Assembly (NCBI RefSeq): GCF_003672135.1
Contig: NC_039516.1
Span: 13,003,838 to 13,067,837 of the forward strand
Direction: 5' to 3'
Source: Ooceraea biroi
Lineage: Eukaryota > Arthropoda > Insecta > Hymenoptera > Formicidae
Length of the DNA: 64,000 nucleotides
Part shown: positions 13,105-23,660 of the stretch, piece after piece
Position numbering within the stretch: position 1 is the stretch's first letter
How the letters are laid out: each line of letters opens with the position of its first letter
The notes under the pieces: generated by a model
Seen by the model: the letters and a program-made list of their open reading frames with translations, nothing else
What the model was told of the DNA's origin: nothing
Database searches by the model: none
Made by a program: the position numbers and the translations under genes

Positions 13105-14559
13105 TTATAGCCATTCTCGGATGTACTGGCACTTGATAGGCGTGATGGGGCCATCTTCGAAACACTGCGATCTCACCTGCAGGAAAACAAGAACGAGAAA
13201 AGAAAAAATGATTTTTCCTAAATTCTTTCAGTTATTCGATACTTCAAAAATCAACGTTAAAATAAATAAATAAAATATTACGGACACACACTTACCGGAC
13301 ATATGCCGCACGGAGTCCTGATCAATCCGGGTGAACTGAGCAAAGGCTGAATCGCCCTGTATAGATTGTTTCCATCCGCTGAGGGTACTCTTTCAATCTT
13401 CCCGTCGTAAACCAGGGTGTTTAAGATCATCTCCATATCGTCTACGGATAATTTTACCTGCGAACATCGTCGATTCTCTTTAACTACAGCGAGAAACTGC
13501 GTACGAGAAAAGAACTCTTGACACGTTGTTCACGACAGCAGTTTACCTTGCTTATTCCTAAATCCGAGATGAACTTCCATACTTCCTTGGACGACGCGTA
13601 CGTCATGTTCCTCGCGGCGATGGGGCCTGCTTCGCAGCTCTTCATCTTCTCCCTCTTTTGCTCGAGAAATCGATAACACTGCTGATTCAATATATCGACG
13701 AACTCCGTCTCAAAGTCCTGGTCCTGGTACCACGCGCCACCCGTTACGGATTCGTCCGGTTGCAAGTTGTACAGCATGTACACCTTTTTCTTACTCGCTG
13801 CTACAGATTTAACGACCTTGATGAACTTTTTCGTCTCGAGGCTCTTCAGAATCTTCTGCAATTGCGTGTGCATCAAGTTCGACTTGAATCTGATGTCTCG
13901 TGTCCATATTCCCTTGTTCCCAGCCTCCTCAATGATCTTGTACACGATCTTCTCTTCATTATCGGCGCCTTTAGCTACTTTTTGAGGATCCTTTAACTGA
14001 TAGGATAATGAGTCCCCTTGCTTGAAGAGCTCAAAGTACCCCTGTGACAGTAGCTTGTTTATGATCTGAGCTCGTTGAATCGGCTGCAAGTCCGGCATCT
14101 CAACAGCCAGATCTTTGTCGGAGATGCCTTTCGGTCTAGTTCGCGCTAGAGCAAGTATTCTGGAAAAATATATGTTGCTGTGAGATGAGTAATAAAACAC
14201 GACAATTTTACACTATGATATTGTAACATCAAATCGATGAAAAATCAAATTATTTTGTGACAAATAAAAATTACGTCTAGCTAGAACATGTATTGAATAA
14301 TTATTTAATTGCAATTATTAGAACAATCTGTAGAAAGATTTTTTATAAGAGAAATTTACAACAATAGTCATTGTTCAACATAAAGATTAAAAGTATTCAG
14401 AACTCCTGAACGCGGAAATACAGATGATTCACACGAACATGCTCCAATGTCAAAGCGTTTAATTAAGGTAAGATAACTTCCGTACTTTTGCTCGATCGTC
14501 TCGGGGTCATCGAGTTTCATGTTTGCATTCTGTAAACCGCTGCCCTTCGCTTCCATCAT
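13105..14559 (-). CDS. POLR3F: RNA polymerase III subunit RPC6, copy 1
   Basis: RPC6 (C34) is a winged-helix subunit of the Pol III RPC3-RPC6-RPC7 subcomplex. It helps open the promoter and contacts TFIIIB. Four exons (14559-14486, 14159-13547, 13457-13296, 13176-13105) give 306 residues, against about 316 in human. The central block GNKGIWTRDIRFKSNL and the run KSVAASKKKVYMLYNLQPD are typical. The C-terminus holds the four-cysteine iron-sulfur site at residues 279, 282, 288 and 299. The start is either of two adjacent Met codons at 14559/14556, because the next 12 codons stay in frame in both copies despite a 3-base indel. A later in-frame Met (MKLDD) is the alternative. A MITE ends only 23 bases upstream of this start. 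This copy looks intact. Confidence 0.93.
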
Positions 14560-14582
14560 GAGTAAAACGATAAGAATGATTA

Positions 14583-14730
14583 AGCCTATTACACAATGCA
14601 AAGGAACAGGCAACAGGAACAGGGAATAGCCAATCGCGTTGCTCGATTTGGTCATCCGTACTCAAATCGTGTAACGCGATTGGTTATTCCCTGTTCCTGT
14701 TGCCTGTTCCTTTGCATTGTGTAATAGGCT
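14583..14730. mobile_element. Palindromic MITE, PIF/Harbinger-like, with TTA target duplication
   Basis: Two 58-bp arms (14583-14640 and 14673-14730) are inverted copies with one mismatch around a 32-base loop. They start AGCCTATTACACAATGC and end with its complement. TTA flanks both ends (14580-14582, 14731-14733). The matching place in unit 2 (24145-24147) has a single TTA and no element, so this is a clean empty site. A 3-bp TWA target duplication is typical of PIF/Harbinger elements. It encodes no protein, so it is non-autonomous. Confidence 0.9.
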
Positions 14731-14733
14731 TTA

Positions 14734-16011
14734 TCCTCTTCTTTTCGGCACTGCTACACATTAGAGGTTACATTTTATTAAATTCTGTCTTCTTGCTACA
14801 GAGCTGGTTCACGTGGACTTAGCTTACATTAGGTTAGGTTAGGCTGTTCTTTTCCATCTAACAAAACGGCGCACGCATAAAAAGTTATTCCGAAGATAAA
14901 TCTAAAGAGAATTTTACTGGCATCACTAATAGGAATTCGGACGTTTATATCATAATAAAATTTGTCAAATTCGTAAGAATATGGAAGTGGCTATCCTTGA
15001 ACGATGCGTCATTAAGATTGATTAATATCTAAAGCACTTTTCTCGAAATCATCGCCGAAAACATTCGTGAATATTGAATGTGCGAGTTCGATTCAATACG
15101 CGAGTTTCGAACTTTCGAGTTTTGATTAAAATTTCTTCTAACACATTTCGGGAGAATTATAAAAAATGCAACGTTTGAGAAGAAAATATTTCTTAGAAAA
15201 AAAGTAATATTTAACACATTGCGGACGGATGACGAGATATCTCGCATTTCATGTTACGCATATAAAATATTAAAATATTGAAAATAATTTAACAACTTGC
15301 AAATGAAATGCAAGCTATTTGCTTCCAGATTTGTTTAATTCTTTTGCCAGATAATTCGTCCCCGGCTATTTTTGTACTTGCATCCTGAAGCCAAGAATCT
15401 TTTAGCAGGTATCAAAAATACCCAAACTCGTTTACTGTGTATTGAGCATGACTAATGGGGGAAGAAACTGTTAAACTAATCTCGCAAGAAGTTAAAAGGA
15501 ACGGCAAATAAAGCGTTGCTTTCGGAATTCGCGCGGGTGGTTTTACGAGACATCGCCATCCAATTCTGCGTTTTCGTTTTAAGAGGCTATCACATTCTCA
15601 TATTTAACGTTGTGCACACAAACGCAAAAGCTTATTCGTCACGCGTAATGGTATTTGCGGTTTATCAGCTCACATTTAACCAGCTAATCTGCCAGAAGCA
15701 AATCCCCCGGACGAATTTTACGTCCGCATTTTCTGGAAACTCGTTTAACGAACGCTCTTTCCACTGCCCCTGCGTTTTGTTTTACTCGTCCAGAGAAACC
15801 GGAGGATCAACCTTGTCGAAAGCTTGTCGCGAGCGGTTTTTTCTTTCTTATTTCGAGAAGAATGGACGTCACGTCCTCTCTTCTCTTGTACGGCAGTGGC
15901 ATTCTCGCACGTCCCTCTCGTCGTCTATAAATACGAGCATGGGGGACACCATAGCGTCCAGTTCTATCGGAATACCCGACGATTGCGCGTTTGAAAATCG
16001 AATATAGAAAA
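14734..16011. other. Intergenic DNA between POLR3F copy 1 and CSP1
   Basis: AT-rich, with no supportable gene. It contains a short run of three TTAGG units (14829-14843). The stretch 14776-15279 is missing from unit 2. The stretch 15280-15735 is conserved in unit 2 at about 24186-24645, but the frames there are not conserved as protein. Confidence 0.6.
15926..15933 (+). promoter_or_regulatory. TATA box of the first chemosensory gene
   Basis: TATAAATA lies 86 bases before the CSP1 start codon. An initiator-like CCAGTT sits about 32 bases downstream, near 15958-15963, which fits a core promoter. An ATG at 15939 lies upstream of that expected start site, so the 22-codon frame there is probably untranscribed. 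Confidence 0.6.
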
Positions 16012-16664
16012 ATGACCGGCAAATCGGTGGTGATCGGCCTCGCGCTGATTTGCGGCTTGCTGCTCACGTACTCAATGGCCGAAGAGAGATACTCGAGTAA
16101 ATATGACGACATCGATATCGATGCGATACTGGCCAATCCTCGTTTGAGAAACCAATACGTCAGCTGTATGCTGAACACCTCCCCCTGTGTCACCGCAGCT
16201 GCACGCTTCTTGAAAGGTAATTTTTTTTCCTTTTTTTCTCTCAATCATGCGACTGGAAACAGATATGCCGCGTTTGCAAAGTTATTGACCCCAATGTTAA
16301 TTCTTTTTCGTAAAAAAAACTAATGTATTATGTTCAATATATCGCATTTGTATTTAAATTATTATTATATTTTCTTCTCGTTTTTTTTTAGTCGAGATAC
16401 TAACGATGTCCCGAAACATTTTAATAATTAATAAGAATTACAAATATCTTTATGCAGAAGTATAATTTTTTGTAATGCATCGTCTCTCGATCTTACTTTT
16501 TAGAGAAATTTGCAGAGGCGTATATCACGAGGTGTAGAAAATGCACGGAGAAGCAAGTAGCCTTCCTAGACAAAATTACTGATTGGTATATGAAAAATGA
16601 CCCCGCCACTTGGAAACGCGGTGTGGAGATGGTCATTAAAGAATTGCGAAATAAAAATATGTAA
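16012..16664 (+). CDS. Chemosensory protein (OS-D family), CSP1
   Basis: Small secreted carrier protein of the insect OS-D/chemosensory family, which binds hydrophobic ligands in sensillum lymph and other tissues. Two exons (16012-16216, 16504-16664) give 121 residues, the usual size. A signal peptide spans about residues 1-23, with a likely cut after SMA. Four conserved cysteines lie at 52, 59, 79 and 82, with CMLNTSPC and CRKC visible. The gap between the second and third is 19 rather than the common 18. The single phase-1 intron after a lysine codon is at the position typical of CSP genes. It is convergent with CSP2 340 bases away. The whole pair is absent from the second duplication unit. 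The ligand cannot be told from sequence. Confidence 0.93.
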
Positions 16665-17003
16665 ATGTCATCACGTGACGTCTCTGTGGTGACGTCGCAA
16701 TTAAGCTTAATCCTCAAATTTTGCATCTCTTGCGACGATAGCATTATAGATTTTCTTGGTACATTCAATAAAATTAAATTTACCGAGAAGAGAACTTGGC
16801 GTTGATAAATGGAGAGAATTTTTCTGAAAAGGAGTATTACTGACTGATTTGTTAATATAAAAAAATATAAAAATTTCGATTTTATGTAATAATAATATGA
16901 TTTTAACGCGCAAATACGCCAGCGCGCTGCGTTACTCAAAAATTCTCTCCATGCAGAACGGAGAATCCTGTACATATAAGTAGCATACGTAACAAAGCGA
17001 AGA

Positions 17004-17598
17004 TTACGAGTCCAAGAATTGTTCGAAAGCTGTAACGTATTTTTCGTTGGGGTCGAATTTACGGAGAAACTTCGCCCAAGCCTGCGGTTTATGATTCCTC
17101 AAGTGATTGCCTATCTTCTGCGCCATCTCCTGCTGCCTCGGGTTACACCTTGCGCAAACTGAGGCCACTGCGTCCGGGAGTATGCCTATGTGCGAAAAGA
17201 ACAGAGATTATTTCAACTTCCATTGATCTGTATCGACAAATATACGCTAGAGGAATGTTTTCCCAGTATTCATTTTTTTCTTCCTGTTTTTTGTTTTTTT
17301 TTTTTAATACAGAATGCCGCATTTTTCCCTTGTCACTTGGAAGAAGTGCAATAAGTATGATAAAACTACTGCCAGAATGAAGAAAAAAGGCATCAATTGC
17401 GCACTCACGTCTGAGGGTGCGTCCATCGGCGGTGCATGGGCCTCTGTCGAGAATGCAATCCATGTACTGATTGAAGAGACGATCGCTGTGGAGAATCGCA
17501 TCCATGTCCAGGTTGTCGAACGTCTCCGCGTAGTACTCCGTCCCCGAAACGAGCGCGGAAAGCGCAAGAGCGAATAACAGAACGAACGCGGGTCTCAT
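17004..17598 (-). CDS. Chemosensory protein (OS-D family), CSP2
   Basis: Second OS-D family gene. Two exons (17598-17409, 17185-17004) give 123 residues. The start at 17598 places a clean signal peptide first (MRPAFVLLFALALSALVSG); a Met at 17640 would put charged residues before it and is less likely. The cysteines follow the standard C-x6-C-x18-C-x2-C pattern, with CILDRGPC and CARC visible. The block EYYAETFDNLDMDAIL and the C-terminal region FDPNEKYVTAFEQFL are typical of insect CSPs. It shares the phase-1 intron position with CSP1 and runs convergently to it, so the pair is probably an old inverted duplicate. The two proteins differ a lot in the second exon. Confidence 0.94.
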
Positions 17599-18709
17599 TC
17601 TTCTGTGGGAATGCCGTCCTACGCACAATGGCAATGGCAAATGTATTATTCCCTGCGTACACTCGCACGCAATTACGGTATACAGCGTTCAGAATAAGAA
17701 ATACAATATATTCTGTACGTTGGCTGGAACAAAAAAATACGTGTGCTCACCTCGAAGCTTCAAACTCAAGGCTATTGTCCAATGACGAGATAAGCTGGAA
17801 TCAGTTTTTACGAATCCGGCCTTGTACCAAAAAAAAAAGAGAGACTCTCGGTTTTACTCGAAACAGCTTGATTTACTCCTTTATATAATAAGGCGCCGAG
17901 CGAGATGTGAATTTTTGTATACACAATTTTGTTATAAGTATATATCAACACTCATCGTTTTACGCAAGATCTGTAGAAATGCGGAATCGATTTGCTCGTC
18001 ATGGCACGTAGGGTTCATTAAACGAACGTGACAACTGGTGATTAACAGACCAGACATATCAGCTTCGTGAATCTGACACGCGTGTTCTCCAGACTGCGAC
18101 TTATAATTGCATATTGAGATAAAATTCGTAAGAAAAACTCAGATTCGTGATCGTGCTGTCCCGATTGTCTCGAGATTGAGAGAGAGAGGGTGCGAAAGAG
18201 AAGCGGAAGAAGCGCGCGTACGGAATTTGAATGAAACGCAACTAACTTCACGTGATTGATTAGTTCGCTGTCAGAAGAACTTCGTGCGTAGATGGCGCGT
18301 AAGTTAGTGAACTTTTTTTCGCAAGAGAGGCGTGTGTTTTTGACAGCACATGACAAGTTTGACAGAAGGAATAATCGATGCTTGATATCGAGACGAAGGT
18401 ACTTTTCTCAAGATCTTTCGTAATATCTGTAGTGCGCGGTTAGCGAAATACGCAAGTGTAACGTATGAGTGATAGCGTTGTTCAGAGGTTACATTTTAGA
18501 GGTTAACCCAATTTTTATCTTACGTTTTTCGAAACTACATTTTAACAGGTTGAAAACGTAACTTTTTTTATATTTCCAGACAAGTTCATTCGTCAATATG
18601 CAAAGAATCGATCGATATTTCATAAAACTTGATCCGCATACACGTACGTGATAAGTAATTGTTGTTACCTATCATTTGCGTTAAAAAGCACCCACTGCAT
18701 TATTGCGAA
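17599..18709. other. Intergenic DNA between CSP2 and COMMD3 copy 1
   Basis: No gene seen. It should hold the upstream region of CSP2 (minus) and the promoter and 5' UTR of COMMD3 (plus). The right part from 18299 is conserved in unit 2 (from about 24648) apart from a deletion of roughly 50 bases. Confidence 0.6.
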
Positions 18710-19531
18710 ATGGAACTGACGAAGGGAATTATCGACGGTATAGCGGACATCCAAAACAGCAATCTCTTACCCGATGAAACGTTTTGGCAGTTACTGGACA
18801 CCGTAGTATCTTACATTTGCAGGAACACTAATGATACAAAAAGTAAGCAAGTCTCGTTTGAGCCATTTCTGCGGACTGTAAAATACTTGAGCTTATTACA
18901 TTATTAAAGATCGTTCTATCTTATTTTTCTTGTCAGGCATCACTAGTTTATATCCATCCAAGCCGGATTTAATAAAAGCCGCCGTTGCCAACATCTCTTG
19001 TCTCTTCGTGGAGGCTGCCAGACACGATTACGACGAGGAAAGCTTGAGGATTTTCCTCCAGGATGAACACATTAGCGGCCAAAGAACGGAGAAGCTGTGT
19101 AACGCTTATGCGAACAGCAAGCTCGATATCCAGACCCAATTGGAACTGACGGGGGATAACGTACCACATATAGTGGACATTGATTGGCGGCTGCATCACT
19201 GCGTCAAGGTGAATTCTTCATTTTTCAACAATGACGTGTATTATATTATTATATATTATTATTTTAAATAATATATTATATTATATTATTTTAAATAATC
19301 TTAGCAATGTACAAAACGTCTTCCATATAAATAACGTCAAATAATTCTGCTTGTCCACAGGTTAGCACTTGTCGTTCGGTTAGCATGCCAATTTATAACA
19401 TTCGACTGAGCTTGAAGAAGTCCAGTGAAATAAAGTACATAACGTTCACGTGTACCATACAACAGTTGCAAGAGTTGGTGTATAAACTGAAAGATATCGT
19501 GAGGCACGTTGAGAAAATGTCAAATGTATAG
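18710..19531 (+). CDS. COMMD3: COMM domain-containing protein 3, copy 1
   Basis: COMMD3 is a subunit of the Commander complex (CCC module), which works with retriever in endosomal recycling of membrane cargo. Three exons (18710-18842, 18937-19208, 19361-19531) give 191 residues, close to the human 195. The N-terminal helical domain is followed by the COMM domain at about residues 125-185. Its tryptophan block VDIDWRLHHCVK and the strand-rich region from RSVSMPIYNIRLSL to the C-terminal helix are visible. The start at 18710 gives MELTKGIIDG; a longer frame exists upstream but has no ATG. Residue 26 is Trp here and Leu in copy 2. It reads away from POLR3F in both units. Confidence 0.92.
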
Positions 19532-20303
19532 ACATTGATCCCGAGCAATTATTATTTTGCGAATATAGAGATGCCATCGTTCTCGTGATGATATGTACGT
19601 TCCGTCGAGGAGGAGAATACGATCAGGCGATTGTAAAATATCCAGTCTGCTAGGCGCAACGTATTTTGTGTGCATTAATTAAAATTGTGTTCTCTGAGGC
19701 CTAAAGAACTGTCCCGAGGACAGTTGAAATTTATTTTGTATTCGCTAATTGGACTGAACAAGTGACAACACATTGTTCCTCGACAGACTGTAGTGTAAAG
19801 GATGACGTTCCGTACGAATAATACACTATTTATTATAGGTGTAGTCAATTATATTTTTGCAGTAATGGAACGAATATCTTCTAATCCATGTGGAATCATT
19901 GTCGCGTTATTTTCATATGGTTATACATGCATAGGCATGCACATATATGTAAAAACTGAATTAAAAGTAGTGTCCCTTCGCTCTTGGCGGTTTCACGTGT
20001 CTGTCTGTCTAAAAATTGATATTTTTGTAAGACGAAAAAAAAACAATGCTACGGTTATGTCTCTTGACTAATTAAATATAGAATTATATTAGTAATTAAT
20101 AAATTTCTCCCCTTCTCTATTATATACGTAATATATAATTTTTTAACCATAATACACTATATACAAATAAAGTATAGCATATGTACCAATTTCCTAAATT
20201 CAGGTATTTTTTTCGTACCAGTCTCTTATCTATCCAAACGGAAAGAAGAGAAGGTAAAATGAAATATTTGCGTAAATTACTATCTAAATTTCGAGTGTAT
20301 CTA
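19532..20303. other. COMMD3 copy 1 3' flank and duplication junction
   Basis: AT-rich probable 3' UTR with AATAAA near 20098, then the tandem junction at 20186/20187. The frame 19802-20071 is repeated in unit 2 but resembles no protein, and I treat it as noncoding. Confidence 0.6.
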
Positions 20304-21719
20304 TTATAGCCATTCTCGGATGTACTGGCACTTGATAGGCGTGATGGGGCCATCTTCGAAACACTGCGATCTCACCTGCAGGAAAACAAGAACGAGAAAA
20401 GAAAAAAATGATTTTTCCTAAATTCTTTCAGTTATTCGATACTTCAAAAATCAACGTTAAAATAAATAAATAAAATATTACGGACACACACTTACCGGAC
20501 ATATGACGCACGGAGTCCTGATCAATCCGGGTGAACTGAGCAAAGGCTGAATCGCCCTGTATAGATTGTTTCCATCCGCTGAGGGTACTCTTTCAATCTT
20601 CCCGTCGTAAACCAGGGTGTTTAAGATCATCTCCATATCGTCTACGGATAATTTTACCTGCGAACATCGTCGATTCTCTTTAACTACAGCGAGAAACTGC
20701 GTACGAGAAAAGAACTCTTGACACGTTGTTCACGACAGCAGTTTACCTTGCTTATTCCTAAATCCGAGATGAACTTCCATACTTCCTTGGACGACGCGTA
20801 CGTCATGTTCCTCGCGGCGATGGGGCCTGCTTCGCAGCTCTTCATCTTCTCCCTCTTTTGCTCGAGAAATCGATAACACTGCTGATTCAATATATCGACG
20901 AACTCCGTCTCAAAGTCCTGGTCCTGGTACCACGCGCCACCCGTTACGGATTCGTCCGGTTGCAAGTTGTACAGCATGTACACCTTTTTCTTACTCGCTG
21001 CTACAGATTTAACGACCTTGATGAACTTTTTCGTCTCGAGGCTCTTCAGAATCTTCTGCAATTGCGTGTGCATCAAGTTCGACTTGAATCTGATGTCTCG
21101 TGTCCATATTCCCTTGTTCCCAGCCTCCTCAATGATCTTGTACACGATCTTCTCTTCATTATCGGCGCCTTTAGCTACTTTTTGAGGATCCTTTAACTGA
21201 TAGGACAATGAGTCCCCTTGCTTGAAGAGCTCAAAGTACCCCTGTGACAGTAGCTTGTTTATGATCTGAGCTCGTTGAATCGGCTGCAAGTCCGGCATCT
21301 CAACAGCCAGATCTTTGTCGGAGATGCCTTTCGGTCTAGTTCGCGCTAGAGCAAGTATTCTGGAAAAATATGTGTTGCTGTGAGATGAGTAATAAAACAC
21401 GACAATTTTACACTATGATATTGTAACATCAAATCGATGAAAAATCAATTATTTTGTGACAAATAAAAATTACGTCTAGCTAGAACATGTATTGAATAAT
21501 TATTTAATTGCAATTATTAGAACAATCTGTAGAAAGATTTTTTATAAGAGAAATTTACAACAATAGTCATTGTTCAACATAAAGATTAAAAGTATTCAGA
21601 GCTCCTGAACGCGGAAATACAGATGCTTCACACGAACATGCTCCAATGTCAAAGCGTTTAATTAAGGTAAGATAACTTCTGTACTTTTGCTCGATCGTCT
21701 CGGGGTCATCGAGTTTCAT
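20304..21719 (-). CDS. POLR3F: RNA polymerase III subunit RPC6, copy 2 (5' end disrupted)
   Basis: Exons 21719-21685, 21359-20747, 20657-20496 and 20375-20304 mirror copy 1. They keep the winged-helix region and all four iron-sulfur cysteines. A 2349-bp insertion splits the first coding exon just after the MKLDD ATG. The 13 codons that precede it in copy 1 now lie 2.3 kb away, near 24089-24126. Starting at MKLDD the protein would be 293 residues, so it may still be made from a new 5' leader. It could equally be silent for lack of a promoter. The glycine between the first two cluster cysteines (CGIC, residue 280 of copy 1) is valine here (20505-20507). All other residues match copy 1 exactly. 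Confidence 0.85.
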
Positions 21720-21845
21720 GGCAGAGAGAAACCTTCTTCTTCTTCTTAGTGTTTAATGGCACTCGATCCCTTTCAGGTTCGATATGGCCAATTTCAAAAG
21801 TGAGTTAAATACGAAATACGAAATAACAAGTTGAAAAAAGAACTC

Positions 21846-21877
21846 GGGACAATCGTTGTGCACCTAACGATTGTCCC
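21846..21877. repeat. Perfect 12-bp stem hairpin in the insertion
   Basis: GGGACAATCGTT is followed by an 8-base loop and its exact complement. It lies just outside the inner 33-bp terminal repeat. Confidence 0.85.
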
Positions 21878-21949
21878 CTTCGGAATCGCCAGAGAGAAAC
21901 CTGAGAGCGGCCACCAGCCTCCACGGGCACATTTCCTGTAGTGAGGGTC

Positions 21950-22623
21950 AAGGGAGAGTGTGGCCGATGTAGGGACTCATCGCTGATTGGCTCCGCCATA
22001 TTGAGAACTTCCGCTATTTTCATATATATAGACATACATTTGTATGATATCCGAACACCACTGCCACCTATCGACTTGAAATTGTAAGGGTATATTCCTA
22101 CTATCACGTAGGTGCTCACTAAGGGAGGGTTTTTCGAAATTCTACCCCTAACAGGTGAGAAGGTGTAAAATGTATTTTTATTTAATTCTACACATAAATA
22201 TCGCGGACGCGAAGCCGGGACGGGGGATGCTATAGTAAATAATAAATTGTAAAATATAATCTTTTCATCACTATATATTCCTTCCAAATAGTAAAAGCAT
22301 TAGAGAATCTGTAGTATTGACACATTGTCTATATTTAAAGAGATACGTGACGATTTATTTCATTATGGACACAATTCGATGGATGAAGATCATACATATT
22401 CTCTTCAACGATTTTCTCTAATATTTGGAGGCTAAGTATTAACATGTATAATATTTACTCTTTAGTAGAATGTTACTGATACGATTATATTACTTCTTTA
22501 CATAACATTTTGCATTCTTTCGCATTTACAATACATATATGTACGCTTTCGAAAGTCGCGCTTAATTCATCTCATTGTGCTCAACATGGCGGCTTCCGGC
22601 TTATTGGCCACACTCTCCCTTGA
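21950..22623. repeat. Nested inverted repeat in the insertion
   Basis: TCAAGGGAGAGTGTGGCC (21950-21967) recurs inverted at 22606-22623. Weaker matching continues inward, around a shared CCGCCAT block. It marks a roughly 0.67-kb element nested inside the larger one. Confidence 0.7.
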
Positions 22624-23224
22624 TCCTCTCTAATTTCCTGACGTTTATCTCTACGTTTGACCGGTTTGACGCGCCGCCTGACAAATAGCGTTTTCGACTG
22701 ACTGGAACTGACATGAGTTTTAGCGCTCCCGAAAATGTGTTATGAATAGATTATGATGCTAGACCTATTGTAGACCCGGTCAGAGTTTCCGCATTCAACG
22801 TGCGAAAGTAGATTAGATAATCATACGTAATATTATAAATGTAATAATATAATATGATTCGTGTCCAAACTATTCACAAGGAAGCTTTCCCATGAAACTC
22901 TACTTTCGAACGAGTCATAGTACGTTCGAAAGGGAAGGTAAAAATATTTTATGCTTTTATATAAATTTTCATCCGCAACACTGTACATACAGTCATGTCA
23001 GAATTTTATAATAAATAAACACTCGACAGTATACAAACTATATAAATAAATAAAAAGTTTACAAATATTAAATGTATATGTTTATGTCTCATTATATACG
23101 TATACTTCCAAAATATAATAAAACATAAGAAATCATTATTTACATAATAATTTATTATTTACATAATAAAAAAATATAATGCAAACACAAAGAAACAAAA
23201 ATCCGAAGAAAAAAAATTATCACA

Positions 23225-23585
23225 ACTCGGTCTCGAACCCAACTTGCGCGGATGGCAAAATACGAGTCTCGCGCTTAGCCACTAGATTTGTTTTGTTTTT
23301 AAATTCTTTATTGAGATCCACTAAAGATATTACAAATAATATGTTCCAATAAACAAGAACTGACAATATCAAAAATTGCAAAAAACTTCAGCGAGGGCCA
23401 TCTTAGACCTTAAAGCTCAGTATACAATATATCTTATCTGAATTTGTACTTAATATCTTATTCTAACTAACTTAAACTTAAGTGTTAAGTTGTACCGTAT
23501 AATATATATATTGCTAGAAAAAGGATCCTGAATGAAAAAACTAGCGTACTTGCTTAGCCACTAGACTACCGCGCTTCACGCCGAA
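23225..23585 (-). other. tRNA-like sequence (tRNA-derived SINE or pseudogene), interrupted
   Basis: On the minus strand, reading from about 23585 and skipping the insert at 23287-23551, the sequence has GGTAGTCTAGTGGCTAAGCG, close to the D-arm and A box of Asp/Glu tRNAs. An exact B box GGTTCGAGACC follows (23239-23229). The acceptor ends do not pair convincingly, so it is not a working tRNA. A tRNA-derived SINE head is the best reading. Confidence 0.6.
23287..23551 (-). mobile_element. Short retroelement insertion with 14-bp target duplication
   Basis: The direct repeat GCTTAGCCACTAGA flanks it (23273-23286 and 23552-23565). Read on the minus strand it ends in AATAAAG followed by an A-rich tail against the target repeat. 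That is the signature of a 5'-truncated LINE or a SINE moved by target-primed reverse transcription. At 265 bp it carries no coding sequence. Confidence 0.75.
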
Positions 23586-23660
23586 TTGTAGCTATTCATA
23601 GTATATACTTTCCGTACCGCTGGAAAATGCTCACTTGTATCATTACCGAGCGTAAACGAA

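Larger units (their letters stand above)
12987..20186. repeat. Tandem duplication, unit 1 (POLR3F-CSP-CSP-COMMD3)
   Basis: This 7200-bp block is repeated head to tail as 20187-26486. The left edge, the junction and the right edge all carry ATATGTAC (12979-12986, 20179-20186, 26479-26486). Homology to unit 2 is nearly base for base across POLR3F and COMMD3 and is broken by indels between them. Unit 1 has three segments absent from unit 2: a MITE (14583-14730), about 500 bp at 14776-15279, and about 2.56 kb at 15736-18298 holding two chemosensory genes. Confidence 0.93.

Noticed and set aside
12954..13154. Minus-strand frame MAPSRLSSASTSENG, repeated in unit 2
   Set aside because: Out of frame with the real last exon of POLR3F, which reads through the same bases to EWL and stop.
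14829..14843. Three TTAGG units suggesting an interstitial telomere
   Set aside because: Only three units are present, and such short runs are common by chance in hymenopteran DNA. TTAGG alone does not show a telomere relic.
15939..16007. 22-codon upstream frame before CSP1
   Set aside because: It starts before the transcription start expected from the TATA box, so it is probably not in the mRNA.
19802..20071. 89-codon frame repeated at 26100-26369
   Set aside because: It is identical only because the block is duplicated. It lies in the probable COMMD3 3' UTR, resembles no family and has no upstream signals.
20858..21196. Plus-strand 112-codon frame repeated at 13658-13996
   Set aside because: Antisense shadow of the conserved POLR3F exon 2, duplicated with it.
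21805..22287. 160-codon frame in the copy-2 insertion as a possible transposase
   Set aside because: It has no catalytic motif or family resemblance and runs through inverted repeats, so it is a chance frame.
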